DNA of 64,000 nt from Thermoactinomycetaceae bacterium (GCA_025449975.1 JANWIG010000038.1:42389-106388); one strand, 5' to 3'. Positions 38,183-46,425 are shown, counted from the stretch's first letter. The notes: generated by a model not told the origin, from the letters alone. Made by a program: numbers and translations.

Positions 38183-39218
38183 CGGCTATACTCTCCCTTT
38201 CCAGTGGTACTCGAACCCAAATCGTCGTTCCTTTCCCCTGTTGAGACCAAATTCGAAAAGAGCCACTTAGCTGATCAATCCGTTCCGACATATGCTTTAA
38301 ACCTAAACCTTCTTCCACCTGATCAAGATCAAAGCCAATCCCATTATCCCGGATAATTAGTAAGATTTGTCCCTTTTTTACCTTTAGATCGATCTTCGCC
38401 TCGGTCGCCTGTGCATACTTAACGATATTATGGAGTGCTTCCTGAATGACACGATACAAATTGATCTCCACCATGGGATCAAACGATTCGACCACATTAT
38501 TCACGAAACGAATATTTAAGCCTTCCGCGCTCGCTTGAATCGATTGAATTAAACTTTTGATCGCAGGGATCAACCCTAGACGATCCAGCGTTTGCGGACG
38601 CAACTGGTAGGAATAAGCTTTGATATCTTGCATCACACTCTCCAACTCTTCACGTACCTCATCGAGATAACTGTGTAAGCGCGGAGACTTGACATAAGAC
38701 TCAATCGCTTGCAAGGCAACAGAAATCGTATATAGAGATTGTCCGACGCCATCATGCAATTCCTGAGCCAAACGCTTATGCTCGCTCTCCTGTACTTCGA
38801 TTAACTTCTGGATCATCTTTTTTGACATTTTTACTTCTTCTTCTTTTTGCTTTAAACTTTGATCTCTTAAGACGAGCAGATACTCTTTTTTTCCCGTTTT
38901 GGGATCATGGCAAATCATGGCTGTGCTCATTTCTACGTTGATCTTATTGCCATGATACGTAGGCATCTCCGATAAAAAATAAGGGACTTCTTCTCGTGAA
39001 ATCAAATAGCATTTATTTTCATTTGGACCTCTTTTTCGCGTTTCACAAAAAGAGCAATAGGGAACCTTATGCCCCAATTTCCATCCGGTTAATCGCCGAG
39101 CGGAAGGATTCATCATCATAATTTTACGGTTGTGATCCATCACAATGATCCCGTCTTGAATATGCTCAAAGATTTGCTTTAAATATTTATTCTCCAAAGG
39201 GAGCTCTTCATTATTCAT
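38157..39218 (-). CDS. Cytosolic PAS sensor histidine kinase, NreB-like
   Basis: 353 residues without a membrane segment. PAS domain (about 10-125), then HisKA_3 with phospho-acceptor RLAQELHDGVGQSLY, and an HATPase domain (IIRDNGIGFD, GLGLKHMSERI). The PAS core carries Cys55, Cys58 and Cys70 (C-x2-C-x11-C), the spacing of the first three Fe-S ligands of staphylococcal NreB; the position of the fourth (residue 73) is Ile. It may sense oxygen, redox state or sulfane sulfur by a cluster or thiol chemistry (inference). Confidence 0.88.
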   Translation of the reverse strand: MNNEELPLENKYLKQIFEHIQDGIIVMDHNRKIMMMNPSARRLTGWKLGHKVPYCSFCETRKRGPNENKCYLISREEVPYFLSEMPTYHGNKINVEMSTAMICHDPKTGKKEYLLVLRDQSLKQKEEEVKMSKKMIQKLIEVQESEHKRLAQELHDGVGQSLYTISVALQAIESYVKSPRLHSYLDEVREELESVMQDIKAYSYQLRPQTLDRLGLIPAIKSLIQSIQASAEGLNIRFVNNVVESFDPMVEINLYRVIQEALHNIVKYAQATEAKIDLKVKKGQILLIIRDNGIGFDLDQVEEGLGLKHMSERIDQLSGSFRIWSQQGKGTTIWVRVPLERESIADDQSINRR

Positions 39219-39253
39219 GACCGGTCCCTCCCTAAACTTCCTCTTTTGTCAAC

Positions 39254-39290
39254 AAGAGACTGGTTCTATTATAACAAGAACCAGTCTCTA
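39254..39290 (-). terminator. Terminator of the sqr operon
   Basis: GAGACTGGTTCT/AGAACCAGTCTC perfect 12-bp stem after cstB; short T tract on the minus strand. Confidence 0.65.
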
Positions 39291-39310
39291 TTTCGTGTAT
39301 CGTCATTCAT

Positions 39311-40711
39311 TTATACAGTTAAATGAGGAACCTCTTTGCTCCAACGATTGAATCCACCAGTTAGATTGTAAATCTTTTTGATCCCTTTCGCCTGTAAAAT
39401 GCTCGCAGCGATCGCCGAACGAGCACCAGAACGACATTGGACGACGACTGGACGATCTTTGGGAATTTCATTGTATCGATCCAGCAAAGTTCCTAACATA
39501 ATGTGACTCGCATTGGGAATATGTCCTTCCAACCACTCGGTCTGATTACGGACATCGATCAATGTCACTTCTCCTGATTCTACTTTTGCTGCTGCTTCTG
39601 CAGGAGTAATCTCTTCATAGCTTTCAAGGGACTGGCTACTAGCCAATGCCGTTTCTACATTCATATATCCTTTCACTTGATCGATTCCGATCGAGCGAAG
39701 AGCGATGAGCACATCATTCAATTGTCCTTCCTGTACTAACAGGTGAATCGGCTCTTCATAATTGACAAACCAACCAGCCCAATTGGTAAATGAACGATTA
39801 AAGGGAATATTGATCGTCCCATCGATATGCTTTTCGGCAAATTTACCAGCGGCACGGGTATCGATCACCATTTCGCCATTTTTCAGGGCTTTTTCAAGCT
39901 CTTCGATCGTCAATTCGGTCGGATCTTTTACATTTTCTAGCAGTGCGGGACCCACTTTATTCACGTGTTTCATCACAGCAAAATATTTTGGCGGTTCCGG
40001 TTGCCCCTCCAGCAGCGCTTGTACAAATTCTTCCTCATCTGTATAGGATAATGCCCAGTTAAATAGCTTCTCATAACCAACCGTTGAAGAAGGGACGGCA
40101 CCCAATGCTTTTCCGCAAGCACTTCCGGCACCATGTGCGGGCCAAAGCTGCAAATGATCAGGCAGTTGTTTGAACTTTTGCAGTGAGCGGAACATATCTC
40201 TGGCTCCTTGATCTGCCGTTCCTTGATAACCAGCCGCTTTCTCTAACAGGTCTGGTCGCCCAACATCTCCGACAAAAACAAAATCGCCGGAAAAAATACC
40301 CATAGGGGTATTTGCGCCGCGGTCTGTTAGCAAGAAAGAGATGCTTTCGGGGGTATGTCCTGGCGTATGCATCACTTCAAACATCAAATTCCCAATCGCA
40401 AAACGATCTTGGTCTTTTAACAAACGGTGCGAATAAGACTCCAGATTTTGATAGCGCCAATCAGGTCCTCCTTCATCCGAGACATATAAAGTGGCACCTC
40501 GTTTGGCTAGCTCGCGTCCTCCTGAGACAAAATCCGCATGAATATGTGTTTCCGCCGCAGCCGTAATTTTGACACCTTCTTTTTTCGCCGCTTCCAAATA
40601 AGGGGTGATATTGCGACCTGGATCGATGATAATCGCCTCGCCCGTCGCTTGGCAGCCAACCATATAAGAAGCATGAGCTAGCTTTTCATCATAGAAATAA
40701 CGTAATAACAT
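39311..40711 (-). CDS. cstB: Persulfide dioxygenase-rhodanese fusion, CstB-like
   Basis: 466 residues, GGAGGG upstream. An N-terminal metallo-beta-lactamase domain with THIHADFVSG and HTPGHTPES (non-heme iron persulfide dioxygenase of the ETHE1 type), then a rhodanese domain without the catalytic Cys (VIDTRAAGKFAEKHIDG), then a C-terminal rhodanese with active Cys in VVQCRSGARSA. In S. aureus CstB converts low-molecular-weight persulfides to thiosulfate. Third gene of the sqr operon, so it handles the persulfide released by SQR. Confidence 0.88.
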   Translation of the reverse strand: MLLRYFYDEKLAHASYMVGCQATGEAIIIDPGRNITPYLEAAKKEGVKITAAAETHIHADFVSGGRELAKRGATLYVSDEGGPDWRYQNLESYSHRLLKDQDRFAIGNLMFEVMHTPGHTPESISFLLTDRGANTPMGIFSGDFVFVGDVGRPDLLEKAAGYQGTADQGARDMFRSLQKFKQLPDHLQLWPAHGAGSACGKALGAVPSSTVGYEKLFNWALSYTDEEEFVQALLEGQPEPPKYFAVMKHVNKVGPALLENVKDPTELTIEELEKALKNGEMVIDTRAAGKFAEKHIDGTINIPFNRSFTNWAGWFVNYEEPIHLLVQEGQLNDVLIALRSIGIDQVKGYMNVETALASSQSLESYEEITPAEAAAKVESGEVTLIDVRNQTEWLEGHIPNASHIMLGTLLDRYNEIPKDRPVVVQCRSGARSAIAASILQAKGIKKIYNLTGGFNRWSKEVPHLTV

Positions 40712-40724
40712 CTATCTCCCTCCA

Positions 40725-41291
40725 TTATTTTCTGTTGCAGTTTTCTGTCCACACTTGTAGCAAAGCATGGATAAATTTTAAAGAATCTTGGACAGCGGGT
40801 TCCTTCATCCATCGTAGGATGGTAAAGAGTGAGACTTTTGTCTGATCTTGTTTCGCTCTTTCTTGTGCTTCTTTCACTAAGTCCAGCTTTTCTGTCACCG
40901 GTGCCAAATAGGATTTTACGCTTTCTCCTAGGTATTCAATCGAACTTTTATCCTGCATGAGCGATTGAACAAATAGTTGCACCTTCTCCAGCGTCTCGAT
41001 CATGGTGAGCAAAGTGGGCAGCTTATCTAAGAGTGTAATCAGCGCCTGCCATGTCTCTTCATTGATTTGATGGGTTTGTGTTAAGCGATCCCATTTTTCA
41101 CCAAGTTGTTTTAAACTAGTCTGGTCTTGGGCAATCGAAGAAACCAATACAGCTGCTTTTTCAGCCGAAAGTACCATCTCTTTAATCTGTGGAAGTTTTT
41201 GAATCAAAACCGTCAATGACTCCTGAACTTCTGGATCAGCCAGGGGATCTTGCCAAAGGGGTTGTTCCCCGACCGCTTTATTGTTTCCCAT
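40725..41291 (-). CDS. DUF1641 protein, companion of SQR
   Basis: 188 residues, helical, no membrane segment (ESLTVLIQKLPQIKEMVLSAEKAAVLV.., AYL-type repeats). DUF1641 proteins regularly sit next to sulfide:quinone reductases or formate dehydrogenases and are thought to be accessory factors without known catalysis. Lies between sqr and cstB with 14-base or shorter spacers; same transcription unit. Confidence 0.75.
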   Translation of the reverse strand: MGNNKAVGEQPLWQDPLADPEVQESLTVLIQKLPQIKEMVLSAEKAAVLVSSIAQDQTSLKQLGEKWDRLTQTHQINEETWQALITLLDKLPTLLTMIETLEKVQLFVQSLMQDKSSIEYLGESVKSYLAPVTEKLDLVKEAQERAKQDQTKVSLFTILRWMKEPAVQDSLKFIHALLQVWTENCNRK

Positions 41292-41305
41292 GAACTCCCC
41301 CCTCT

Positions 41306-42502
41306 CTACATCAATCCTTTAAGCATTCCGTTCCAGTACAAGATCGGCAATAAATCCTTTTTCACTAAATACATGCTAAAACGTTCTTGGGATTGATCAA
41401 TAGGAAACGATTCCTTCGGCTGTTTATTATAATCAAACTCAGCCATCACTAAACGATTGTAGCCTGTAACCAAAGGACAAGATGTATAACCATCATATTG
41501 TGCTCCGAGTACGTCACCTTGCATCGCAGAAACCAAGTTTTCGGCAACGACGGGCGCTTGCTTACGGATTGCTGCTCCGGTTTTAGAGGTTGGCAAGTTA
41601 GCACAATCCCCTAGCGCAAAAATATTATGATAACGACGATGTTGCAGAGTATATGGATCAACGTCCACCCAACCGTTTTGATCCGCTAACGGACTATTGC
41701 GGATGAAAGCCGGTGACTGCATCGGTGGAGTCACATGAAGCATATCGTACGCTAACACTTCTTGTTGTTTTGTTTCTAAGTTTTCAAACACGGCTTCTCT
41801 CTGGTCTGGGCGAACTTCGATTAAATTTCGTTTAAACATCGGGGAAATCTGTTTACGATGAACCACCTGTTCCAATGTTTTGGCATAGACCGGAACTTGG
41901 AAAATAGAATCGAGCGCTGTGGTAAAAATCACTTTTGACCGGTCACGAACACCCGCTTTACGGAAGGCATCATCAGCCAAATACATGATTTTTTGTGGAG
42001 CTCCCCCACATTTTACCGCTGTACTCGGCTGGGTAAAAATCGCTGTTCCCCCTTTAAAGTTGCGGATGGTCTCCCAGGTGTAGTCACAGTAATCATAAGA
42101 ATAGTTACTACAAACACCACCGGACCCCAAAGCTTCCTTCAGACCTTTGATCCCATCCCAGTTGATCTCAATCCCAGCTGCTACCACCAAAAATTGATAA
42201 CTGATCTGTTTCCCTTCTTGGGTACTAACCGTATTTGCTTCTGGATCAAATGTCGTCACTGCATCTTTGATCCAATCGACCCCTTCTGGAATCACAGAAG
42301 ACATTTCCCGCTCCGATGCTTTTTTATCGGTAACACCACCACCTACCAATGTCCAAAGCGGTTGATAATAATGCTTGGAAACAGGATCAAGGATAGCGAT
42401 CTTGCCCTTCAGTCCGGGATATGCACGCACTAAATTGGCGGATACCATAATCCCCCCTGTGCCTGCACCAACAACGACGATTGGATAATGTACCTGTGCC
42501 AT
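41306..42502 (-). CDS. sqr: Sulfide:quinone oxidoreductase
   Basis: 398 residues from the second of two adjacent ATGs (42502); a G7 ribosome site is five bases upstream. N-terminal FAD fingerprint VVVGAGTGGIMVSANL, second FAD segment NIFALGDCANLPTSKTG, and the redox-Cys region TAVKCGGAPQKIMYLADD, which resembles type II SQR such as the mitochondrial enzyme. Membrane-associated flavoprotein that oxidises sulfide to a persulfide and reduces menaquinone. First gene of sqr-DUF1641-cstB. Confidence 0.9.
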   Translation of the reverse strand: MAQVHYPIVVVGAGTGGIMVSANLVRAYPGLKGKIAILDPVSKHYYQPLWTLVGGGVTDKKASEREMSSVIPEGVDWIKDAVTTFDPEANTVSTQEGKQISYQFLVVAAGIEINWDGIKGLKEALGSGGVCSNYSYDYCDYTWETIRNFKGGTAIFTQPSTAVKCGGAPQKIMYLADDAFRKAGVRDRSKVIFTTALDSIFQVPVYAKTLEQVVHRKQISPMFKRNLIEVRPDQREAVFENLETKQQEVLAYDMLHVTPPMQSPAFIRNSPLADQNGWVDVDPYTLQHRRYHNIFALGDCANLPTSKTGAAIRKQAPVVAENLVSAMQGDVLGAQYDGYTSCPLVTGYNRLVMAEFDYNKQPKESFPIDQSQERFSMYLVKKDLLPILYWNGMLKGLM

Positions 42503-42577
42503 CATTTCCCCCCCGTGAATTGTTTTCTTCGGAAAGTATTTACATATATATTTTCCGTTAAAAAGTTTGGATAATCT

Positions 42578-42595
42578 ATAGGGATATCCCCCTAT
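42578..42595 (-). promoter_or_regulatory. Palindrome ATAGGGATATCCCCCTAT upstream of sqr
   Basis: ATAGGG-N6-CCCTAT, about 75 bases before the sqr start and just upstream of AT-rich -10-like sequence (TATATA). The same element, 16/18 identical, lies upstream of the cyd operon. Candidate site for the adjacent NreC-like regulator or for a CsoR/CstR-type repressor encoded elsewhere. Confidence 0.55.
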
Positions 42596-42678
42596 ATTTT
42601 TAAAGCGCTTACATTTTTATTATTTATAGTTTATACTTGTGAATCTAGATAGATTCACCAAAAGTAAAAAAAACAAAA

Positions 42679-42704
42679 AAACGCCATCCGAAGATGACGT
42701 TTTC
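42679..42704 (-). terminator. Terminator of the twin lipoprotein genes
   Basis: AACGTCATC-ttcg-GATGGCGTT stem followed by T7 on the minus strand; overlaps the stop codon. Confidence 0.7.
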
Positions 42705-43011
42705 ATTTTTCTTCGGCAATCACAGTCGCATTATAAATGATAATCCGTTTTCCGTTTAACTCAAACTTCACTTTTCGACCTTGTTCACTGTTTGGATCAA
42801 TATCAATTCGTCCTTCGTATTGTTTGATTACCCGACCGTTTTGATCATACACTGTAACCGTTCGATTTAATCCCCCATAGTAATTGGATTGGGCATCCTT
42901 CAATTGCCGTTCTGCTTCCGCCGTCGGTGGTGGTGGTGTGTTGGAACAAGCACTGAATAAAAGGAGCATGGAGAAAATAGCGAACGCATGAGCGATATAT
43001 CTCTTTTTCAC
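42703..43011 (-). CDS. Small lipoprotein, copy 2
   Basis: 102 residues from a GTG at 43011, with TGGAGG seven bases upstream; the ORF-track start is too far. Signal peptide ends LLFSACSN. The mature part reads LKDAQSNYYGGLNRTVTVYDQNG.. and KVKFELNGKRIIIYNATVIAEEK. It is about 80% identical to the product of the upstream gene outside the signal peptide, so the pair is a tandem duplication. Function unknown; surface-anchored. Confidence 0.65.
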   Translation of the reverse strand: MKKRYIAHAFAIFSMLLLFSACSNTPPPPTAEAERQLKDAQSNYYGGLNRTVTVYDQNGRVIKQYEGRIDIDPNSEQGRKVKFELNGKRIIIYNATVIAEEK

Positions 43012-43048
43012 TTTCATCCCTCCATCAAAGAAAATCGAATAGCTGAAA

Positions 43049-43351
43049 TTATTTTTCCTCCGCAATGACAGTCGCATTGTAGATGATGACCCGTTTTCCA
43101 TTTAACTCAAACTTTACCTTTCCTCCGCCATCGCTTTCAGGTGCAATGTCAATTCTACCTTCATAGGATTTAATCACTTTCCCGTTTTGATCATACACAT
43201 TGACCACGCGGTTCAATCCTCCATAATAATTGGACTGGGCATCCTTTAACTCCCGAGCTTGTTCTTCTGTTAATGGTGCAGAATTGCTACATCCTACCAT
43301 CAACAAAACCAGTGCACATATATAAAAAATTGAGAAAATTCTTTTTTTCAT
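43049..43351 (-). CDS. Small lipoprotein, copy 1
   Basis: 100 residues, TAGGAGGG upstream. Signal peptide with lipobox LMVGCSN, then ARELKDAQSNYYGGLNRVVNVYDQNGKV.. and the same C-terminus (IIYNATVIAEEK) as the downstream copy. The mature domain is short, probably a beta-rich fold. First of two tandem paralogues; I do not recognise an assigned function. Confidence 0.65.
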   Translation of the reverse strand: MKKRIFSIFYICALVLLMVGCSNSAPLTEEQARELKDAQSNYYGGLNRVVNVYDQNGKVIKSYEGRIDIAPESDGGGKVKFELNGKRVIIYNATVIAEEK

Positions 43352-43441
43352 TTGGTACCCTCCTATTTTTTCTGGTCAGTTATTATTTACCCGTTTTTTT
43401 AAGCCTCTTTTTTGAACAAATATTGTCTATAACTGTTTTTA

Positions 43442-43756
43442 TTAAGAGATTAATTTTAAGCCGACGGTTGCACTTAATACCACACTGATAAAAAAGATCC
43501 TTAGCCGATCTTTTGGCTCACCATAAAAAATCATTCCTAAGAGGGCTCCCCCAGCAGCACCGATTCCTGTCCAGACAGCATAGGCGGTACTCATCGATAA
43601 CGACTGCATCGCAATCGTAAGGAAAAGAAAACTTCCCCCAAACCCTCCCATCAACAGCAACAACGATTTTATATTCCTTTGGCGATGCCACAGGTTGATC
43701 ATCGCAACGCCGATCATCTCAAACAGACCAGCTACAATGAGACAAATCCACGCCAT
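43442..43756 (-). CDS. ykkD: SMR-family efflux subunit, YkkD-like
   Basis: 104 residues, four transmembrane helices, with SMR motif TAYAVWTGIGAAGGALLGMIFYGE. It aligns closely with B. subtilis YkkD (GVAMINLW.., FFISVVLSATVGLKLIS). Two bases separate it from the YkkC-like gene, so both are translated from one message and should form the heterodimeric exporter. In B. subtilis the YkkCD pair exports guanidinium-type cations. Confidence 0.87.
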   Translation of the reverse strand: MAWICLIVAGLFEMIGVAMINLWHRQRNIKSLLLLMGGFGGSFLFLTIAMQSLSMSTAYAVWTGIGAAGGALLGMIFYGEPKDRLRIFFISVVLSATVGLKLIS

Positions 43757-43758
43757 CT

Positions 43759-44091
43759 CTACGATTTAGCTCCCTTCTCCTTTGTCACCACTTTTAAACC
43801 GATGACACCGACTAACAAAACAGCAATCAAAGCGATCTTTAACGGCTCAAATGGCTCACCGAAATACACCATTTCAGCTAGTACCGTCCCAGCCGTCCCC
43901 AGACCTACAAAAACGGCATAAACCGTCCCTGTTGGCAGCTTCTTACCTGCCATGATCAGCAGTGAAAAACTGATCAATATGGCAACACCCGTTCCGATCC
44001 ATTCCCATACATGGTCAGCGTGCTTTAAGCCAACCACCCAAATCACCTCAAATACGGCTGCGATCAACACTTTTAGCCATTCCTTGTACAT
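43759..44091 (-). CDS. ykkC: SMR-family efflux subunit, YkkC-like
   Basis: 110 residues, AAAGGAG upstream. The sequence [21 protein letters not shown] and [26 protein letters not shown] closely follows B. subtilis YkkC, including the membrane Glu (FEV) used for proton-coupled exchange. First gene of the SMR pair. The leader contains a promoter, a short palindrome and a strong terminator but not the recognisable ykkC (guanidine-I) riboswitch core. Confidence 0.88.
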   Translation of the reverse strand: MYKEWLKVLIAAVFEVIWVVGLKHADHVWEWIGTGVAILISFSLLIMAGKKLPTGTVYAVFVGLGTAGTVLAEMVYFGEPFEPLKIALIAVLLVGVIGLKVVTKEKGAKS

Positions 44092-44111
44092 TCTGTTCTC
44101 CTTTCTTCAGC

Positions 44112-44303
44112 AAAAAAGCCGGAACAATATCGTTTTCGGATATTATCCCGGACTTTATATACAATGGATGGTTATACTTTTTCTCTTGGACTTTTAAGCT
44201 GATCAAGTCCTGAGAAACACCTTCCGCTAACGGTTTGAAAGTGAGAATCACTTATTATCAGCCAACTTTTTTCAGATTAACATATTTCCATATACTTTGT
44301 CAA
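44112..44303 (-). promoter_or_regulatory. Promoter and terminator-bearing leader of ykkCD
   Basis: TTGACA (44303-44298), an 18-base spacer and TAATCT (44279-44274) give a start near 44267. The leader of about 175 bases holds AAGTGA-gaa-TCACTT (44239-44253), a helix TCTCAGGACTT/AAAGTCCAAGAGA, and a strong terminator, GTCCGGGATAATATC/GATATTGTTCCGGC plus T6 (44157-44112), twenty bases before the ykkC start. This is the design of an attenuation switch. The guanidine-I core (ACUAGGGUUCCG, GGCUGGUCCGAGAG) is not visible. Confidence 0.6.
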
Positions 44304-44325
44304 TGAATGGATGGTTTACTAAGCC

Positions 44326-44835
44326 TTAGGAGCTGTGCTTTTGCAAATCCTCAGCAAATTGGTAAAGATTAGGATAGTCTTGCCCAATAAAAACAGTCCG
44401 ACATCCAGCCTTTCTTCCTGCAATGATATCCGGTTCCCGATCACCAACCATAAAGGATTGTTTTACATCTACTTGATACTGTCTAGCCAATTCGAGAATC
44501 ATTTTCGGTTGCGGTTTTCGACAATCACAGCCAGCCTTGGGATGATGGGGACAAAATCGAATATCATCGATGAGTGCTTGTTCGTTTTCCTTTAATAATA
44601 CCTCTCTCATCTTTTGATGGATTGCCTGCAATGACTTTTCATCCATAAAACCACAACCGATCCCTCCTTGATTCGTGACAACAAAAATGAGATACCCTAA
44701 CTTTCGTAGGATGGCAATCGCATCCGCAACTCCCGGCAGTAAATAAAAGTCTTCCGGTTTATTCACAAAGCGAACTCGCTCACTTAAAACTTCATTGATC
44801 ACTCCATCCCGATCCAAGAAAATCGCTTTATTCAT
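44326..44835 (-). CDS. HAD-family phosphatase, GmhB-like (D,D-heptose 1,7-bisphosphate phosphatase family)
   Basis: 169 residues, AAAGGTGAG upstream. HAD motif I FLDRDGVINE, motif II VVTNQGG, and the zinc-binding loop CPHHPKAGCDCRKPQP, the hallmark of GmhB and the histidinol-phosphatase half of HisB; motif IV MVGDREPDI. It hydrolyses a sugar bisphosphate, in Gram-positives usually for S-layer or glycan heptoses, but no heptose genes are nearby, so the true substrate is open. Confidence 0.85.
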   Translation of the reverse strand: MNKAIFLDRDGVINEVLSERVRFVNKPEDFYLLPGVADAIAILRKLGYLIFVVTNQGGIGCGFMDEKSLQAIHQKMREVLLKENEQALIDDIRFCPHHPKAGCDCRKPQPKMILELARQYQVDVKQSFMVGDREPDIIAGRKAGCRTVFIGQDYPNLYQFAEDLQKHSS

Positions 44836-44900
44836 TCACTCACCTTTTTATAGGAATTAGATATTTATTTATAGATAAGTATTTAATACTAAGCTAAAAA

Positions 44901-44930
44901 TAGGTTACAAAAGAATCCTTTTGTAACCTA
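44901..44930 (-). terminator. Terminator of the DUF3231 gene
   Basis: TAGGTTACAAAAG-aatc-CTTTTGTAACCTA, 13-bp perfect stem; TTTTT follows on the minus strand. Confidence 0.75.
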
Positions 44931-44980
44931 ATTCCTTTTTTATATGAAAAAGAGGTGGCTTACCATCATTCTATTCCTTT

Positions 44981-45499
44981 TTATCCGACATATTCCGGTA
45001 CTTTTTGATGAAGCGGTGGTGGAACCAGCCATCCTTTTTCTTTTGACAGTTGCAAGATCTTACCGGCATAGATGACGGTGGTCGCATGAAACTGCCCAAA
45101 CATCAATCCAATATCTTCACGAATCGATACACCCATCGCTCGGGAACATACAACCAAATTGGCTGCAAGTCCTGCTTGAATAATCATCGCTATTTCAGGA
45201 TCATTGATTCTGGCACCTACCGGAATACTCTCCAGGTCCGCATGAGGACGTTCAGGAGGTGCTGGCGGGAGAGCAATACCATTTGCTTTTAACACCTCTT
45301 GTGTTTGATTGATTTCTGTAGCGATCTTACCTTTCATAATGTCTTCAATCAAATTTTTTAGGTCTTGATCTCCTGCATGATTAGATAAAACCTGGTAATA
45401 CACTTTTGACGATTGAGCTGCCTGTAAATAAGTAAATATTTCAAACACTTCTCCATAATGCAATGGTTCTTTTACTGGATTACCACTTAAGATTCCCAT
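44981..45499 (-). CDS. DUF3231 protein
   Basis: 172 residues from the ATG at 45499 (MGILSGNPVKEPLHYGEV), with AAAGGAGG upstream; eight upstream codons in the ORF track are dropped. All-helical, ferritin-like DUF3231 domain (YLQAAQSSKVYYQVLSNHAGDQDLKNLIEDIM..). The family is common in spore-formers and related to coat or spore-associated CotF-like proteins; no enzyme activity is known. Monocistronic between two terminators. Confidence 0.75.
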   Translation of the reverse strand: MGILSGNPVKEPLHYGEVFEIFTYLQAAQSSKVYYQVLSNHAGDQDLKNLIEDIMKGKIATEINQTQEVLKANGIALPPAPPERPHADLESIPVGARINDPEIAMIIQAGLAANLVVCSRAMGVSIREDIGLMFGQFHATTVIYAGKILQLSKEKGWLVPPPLHQKVPEYVG

Positions 45500-45649
45500 T
45501 TTAAAATATCCTCCTTTGCACATTCAGTATCCATGAAAATAGAAATACAATCTTTCCACAGCTAGTCTTCTCCCAACAATAAACTTCTATGCTTTCGAAC
45601 TTATGCAAATATCCCCTACCAAAGTGGAGCGCTCACGAAAGAAAAATTA

Positions 45650-45675
45650 AAACCCTGCTATAAATAGCAGGGTCT
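45650..45675 (-). terminator. Terminator of the MBL hydrolase gene
   Basis: ACCCTGCTA-taaa-TAGCAGGGT followed by TTTTAATTTTT on the minus strand. Confidence 0.75.
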
Positions 45676-45678
45676 CTG

Positions 45679-46425
45679 TCAAATTCGAATTTCTAAGCCG
45701 ATCTTCGGCAGAAAAATTTCCCGTTGATAAATCTGCTCAGCTTCCTGCCGAATCAGAAGAGGATTGCCATCGGGATTCAAGTGTGTTAATAACAAACGTT
45801 TCGCCCCAATCCGCTTGGCCGCTGTTGCCGCTAACTTGGCAGATAGATGACCGATCGGCTGAGTAGGAAGATCTTTATGTAAAAAAGAAGCTTCACAAAT
45901 AAATAAGTCCGGATGCGAGCCCATCCGCTGCCAGTCCGTCCGCGGTCCACTGTCAGCACCATATAAGATCATCTTATTTTGATAAGAGAGTTTTATCGCG
46001 TAACAAGGAATAGCGTGATCCGTCCGAAAAAAGGAGATATTGACTCCATCGATGGTGATCCCTCTTCCTTCTTCCAGCGGAGCCAATTGGATCAGCTGAT
46101 GATATCGCAACCTTTCGTACCATGACTTCGGAGTTGTCGGAGCCCAAACCTTTAGCGGAGTCGTCCGCCATTTTTGCGTTTTTGCCACTAGCATCGCATA
46201 TTGCAAAATAAAAAAATCACTGATGTGATCATGGTGTAAATGGGAAAGGATTACTGCATCCAGTTCATACGGCTTTATGATTTTAGCTAAATTGGCGAGA
46301 ACCCCACTTCCACAGTCCAATAAGATCCGGATCCCCTCGACCTCTACTAAATAGCCTGGAGTTGCTCCAGCATAACTCGGAAAAGGAGATTGATAACCTA
46401 GCACTGTTAGCTTCATTTGCTTCAC
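45679..46425 (-). CDS. Metallo-beta-lactamase fold hydrolase, YhfI-like
   Basis: 248 residues, GGGGTGA upstream. Metal-binding motif SHLHHDHISDFF, followed by HAIPCYAIKL, YGADSGPRTD and LTHLNPD, as in RNase Z/YhfI-type phosphodiesterases; PhnP-like cyclic phosphodiesterases are the closest known activities. Acts in the cytoplasm; the natural substrate is unknown. It has a leader of about 170 bases and an FNR/Rex-type palindrome at its presumed promoter. Confidence 0.8.
   Translation of the reverse strand: MKQMKLTVLGYQSPFPSYAGATPGYLVEVEGIRILLDCGSGVLANLAKIIKPYELDAVILSHLHHDHISDFFILQYAMLVAKTQKWRTTPLKVWAPTTPKSWYERLRYHQLIQLAPLEEGRGITIDGVNISFFRTDHAIPCYAIKLSYQNKMILYGADSGPRTDWQRMGSHPDLFICEASFLHKDLPTQPIGHLSAKLAATAAKRIGAKRLLLTHLNPDGNPLLIRQEAEQIYQREIFLPKIGLEIRI

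Noticed and set aside
44048-44251. 67-aa ORF overlapping the ykkC leader
   Set aside because: No ribosome site at its start, it runs through the leader terminator and into ykkC in another frame.
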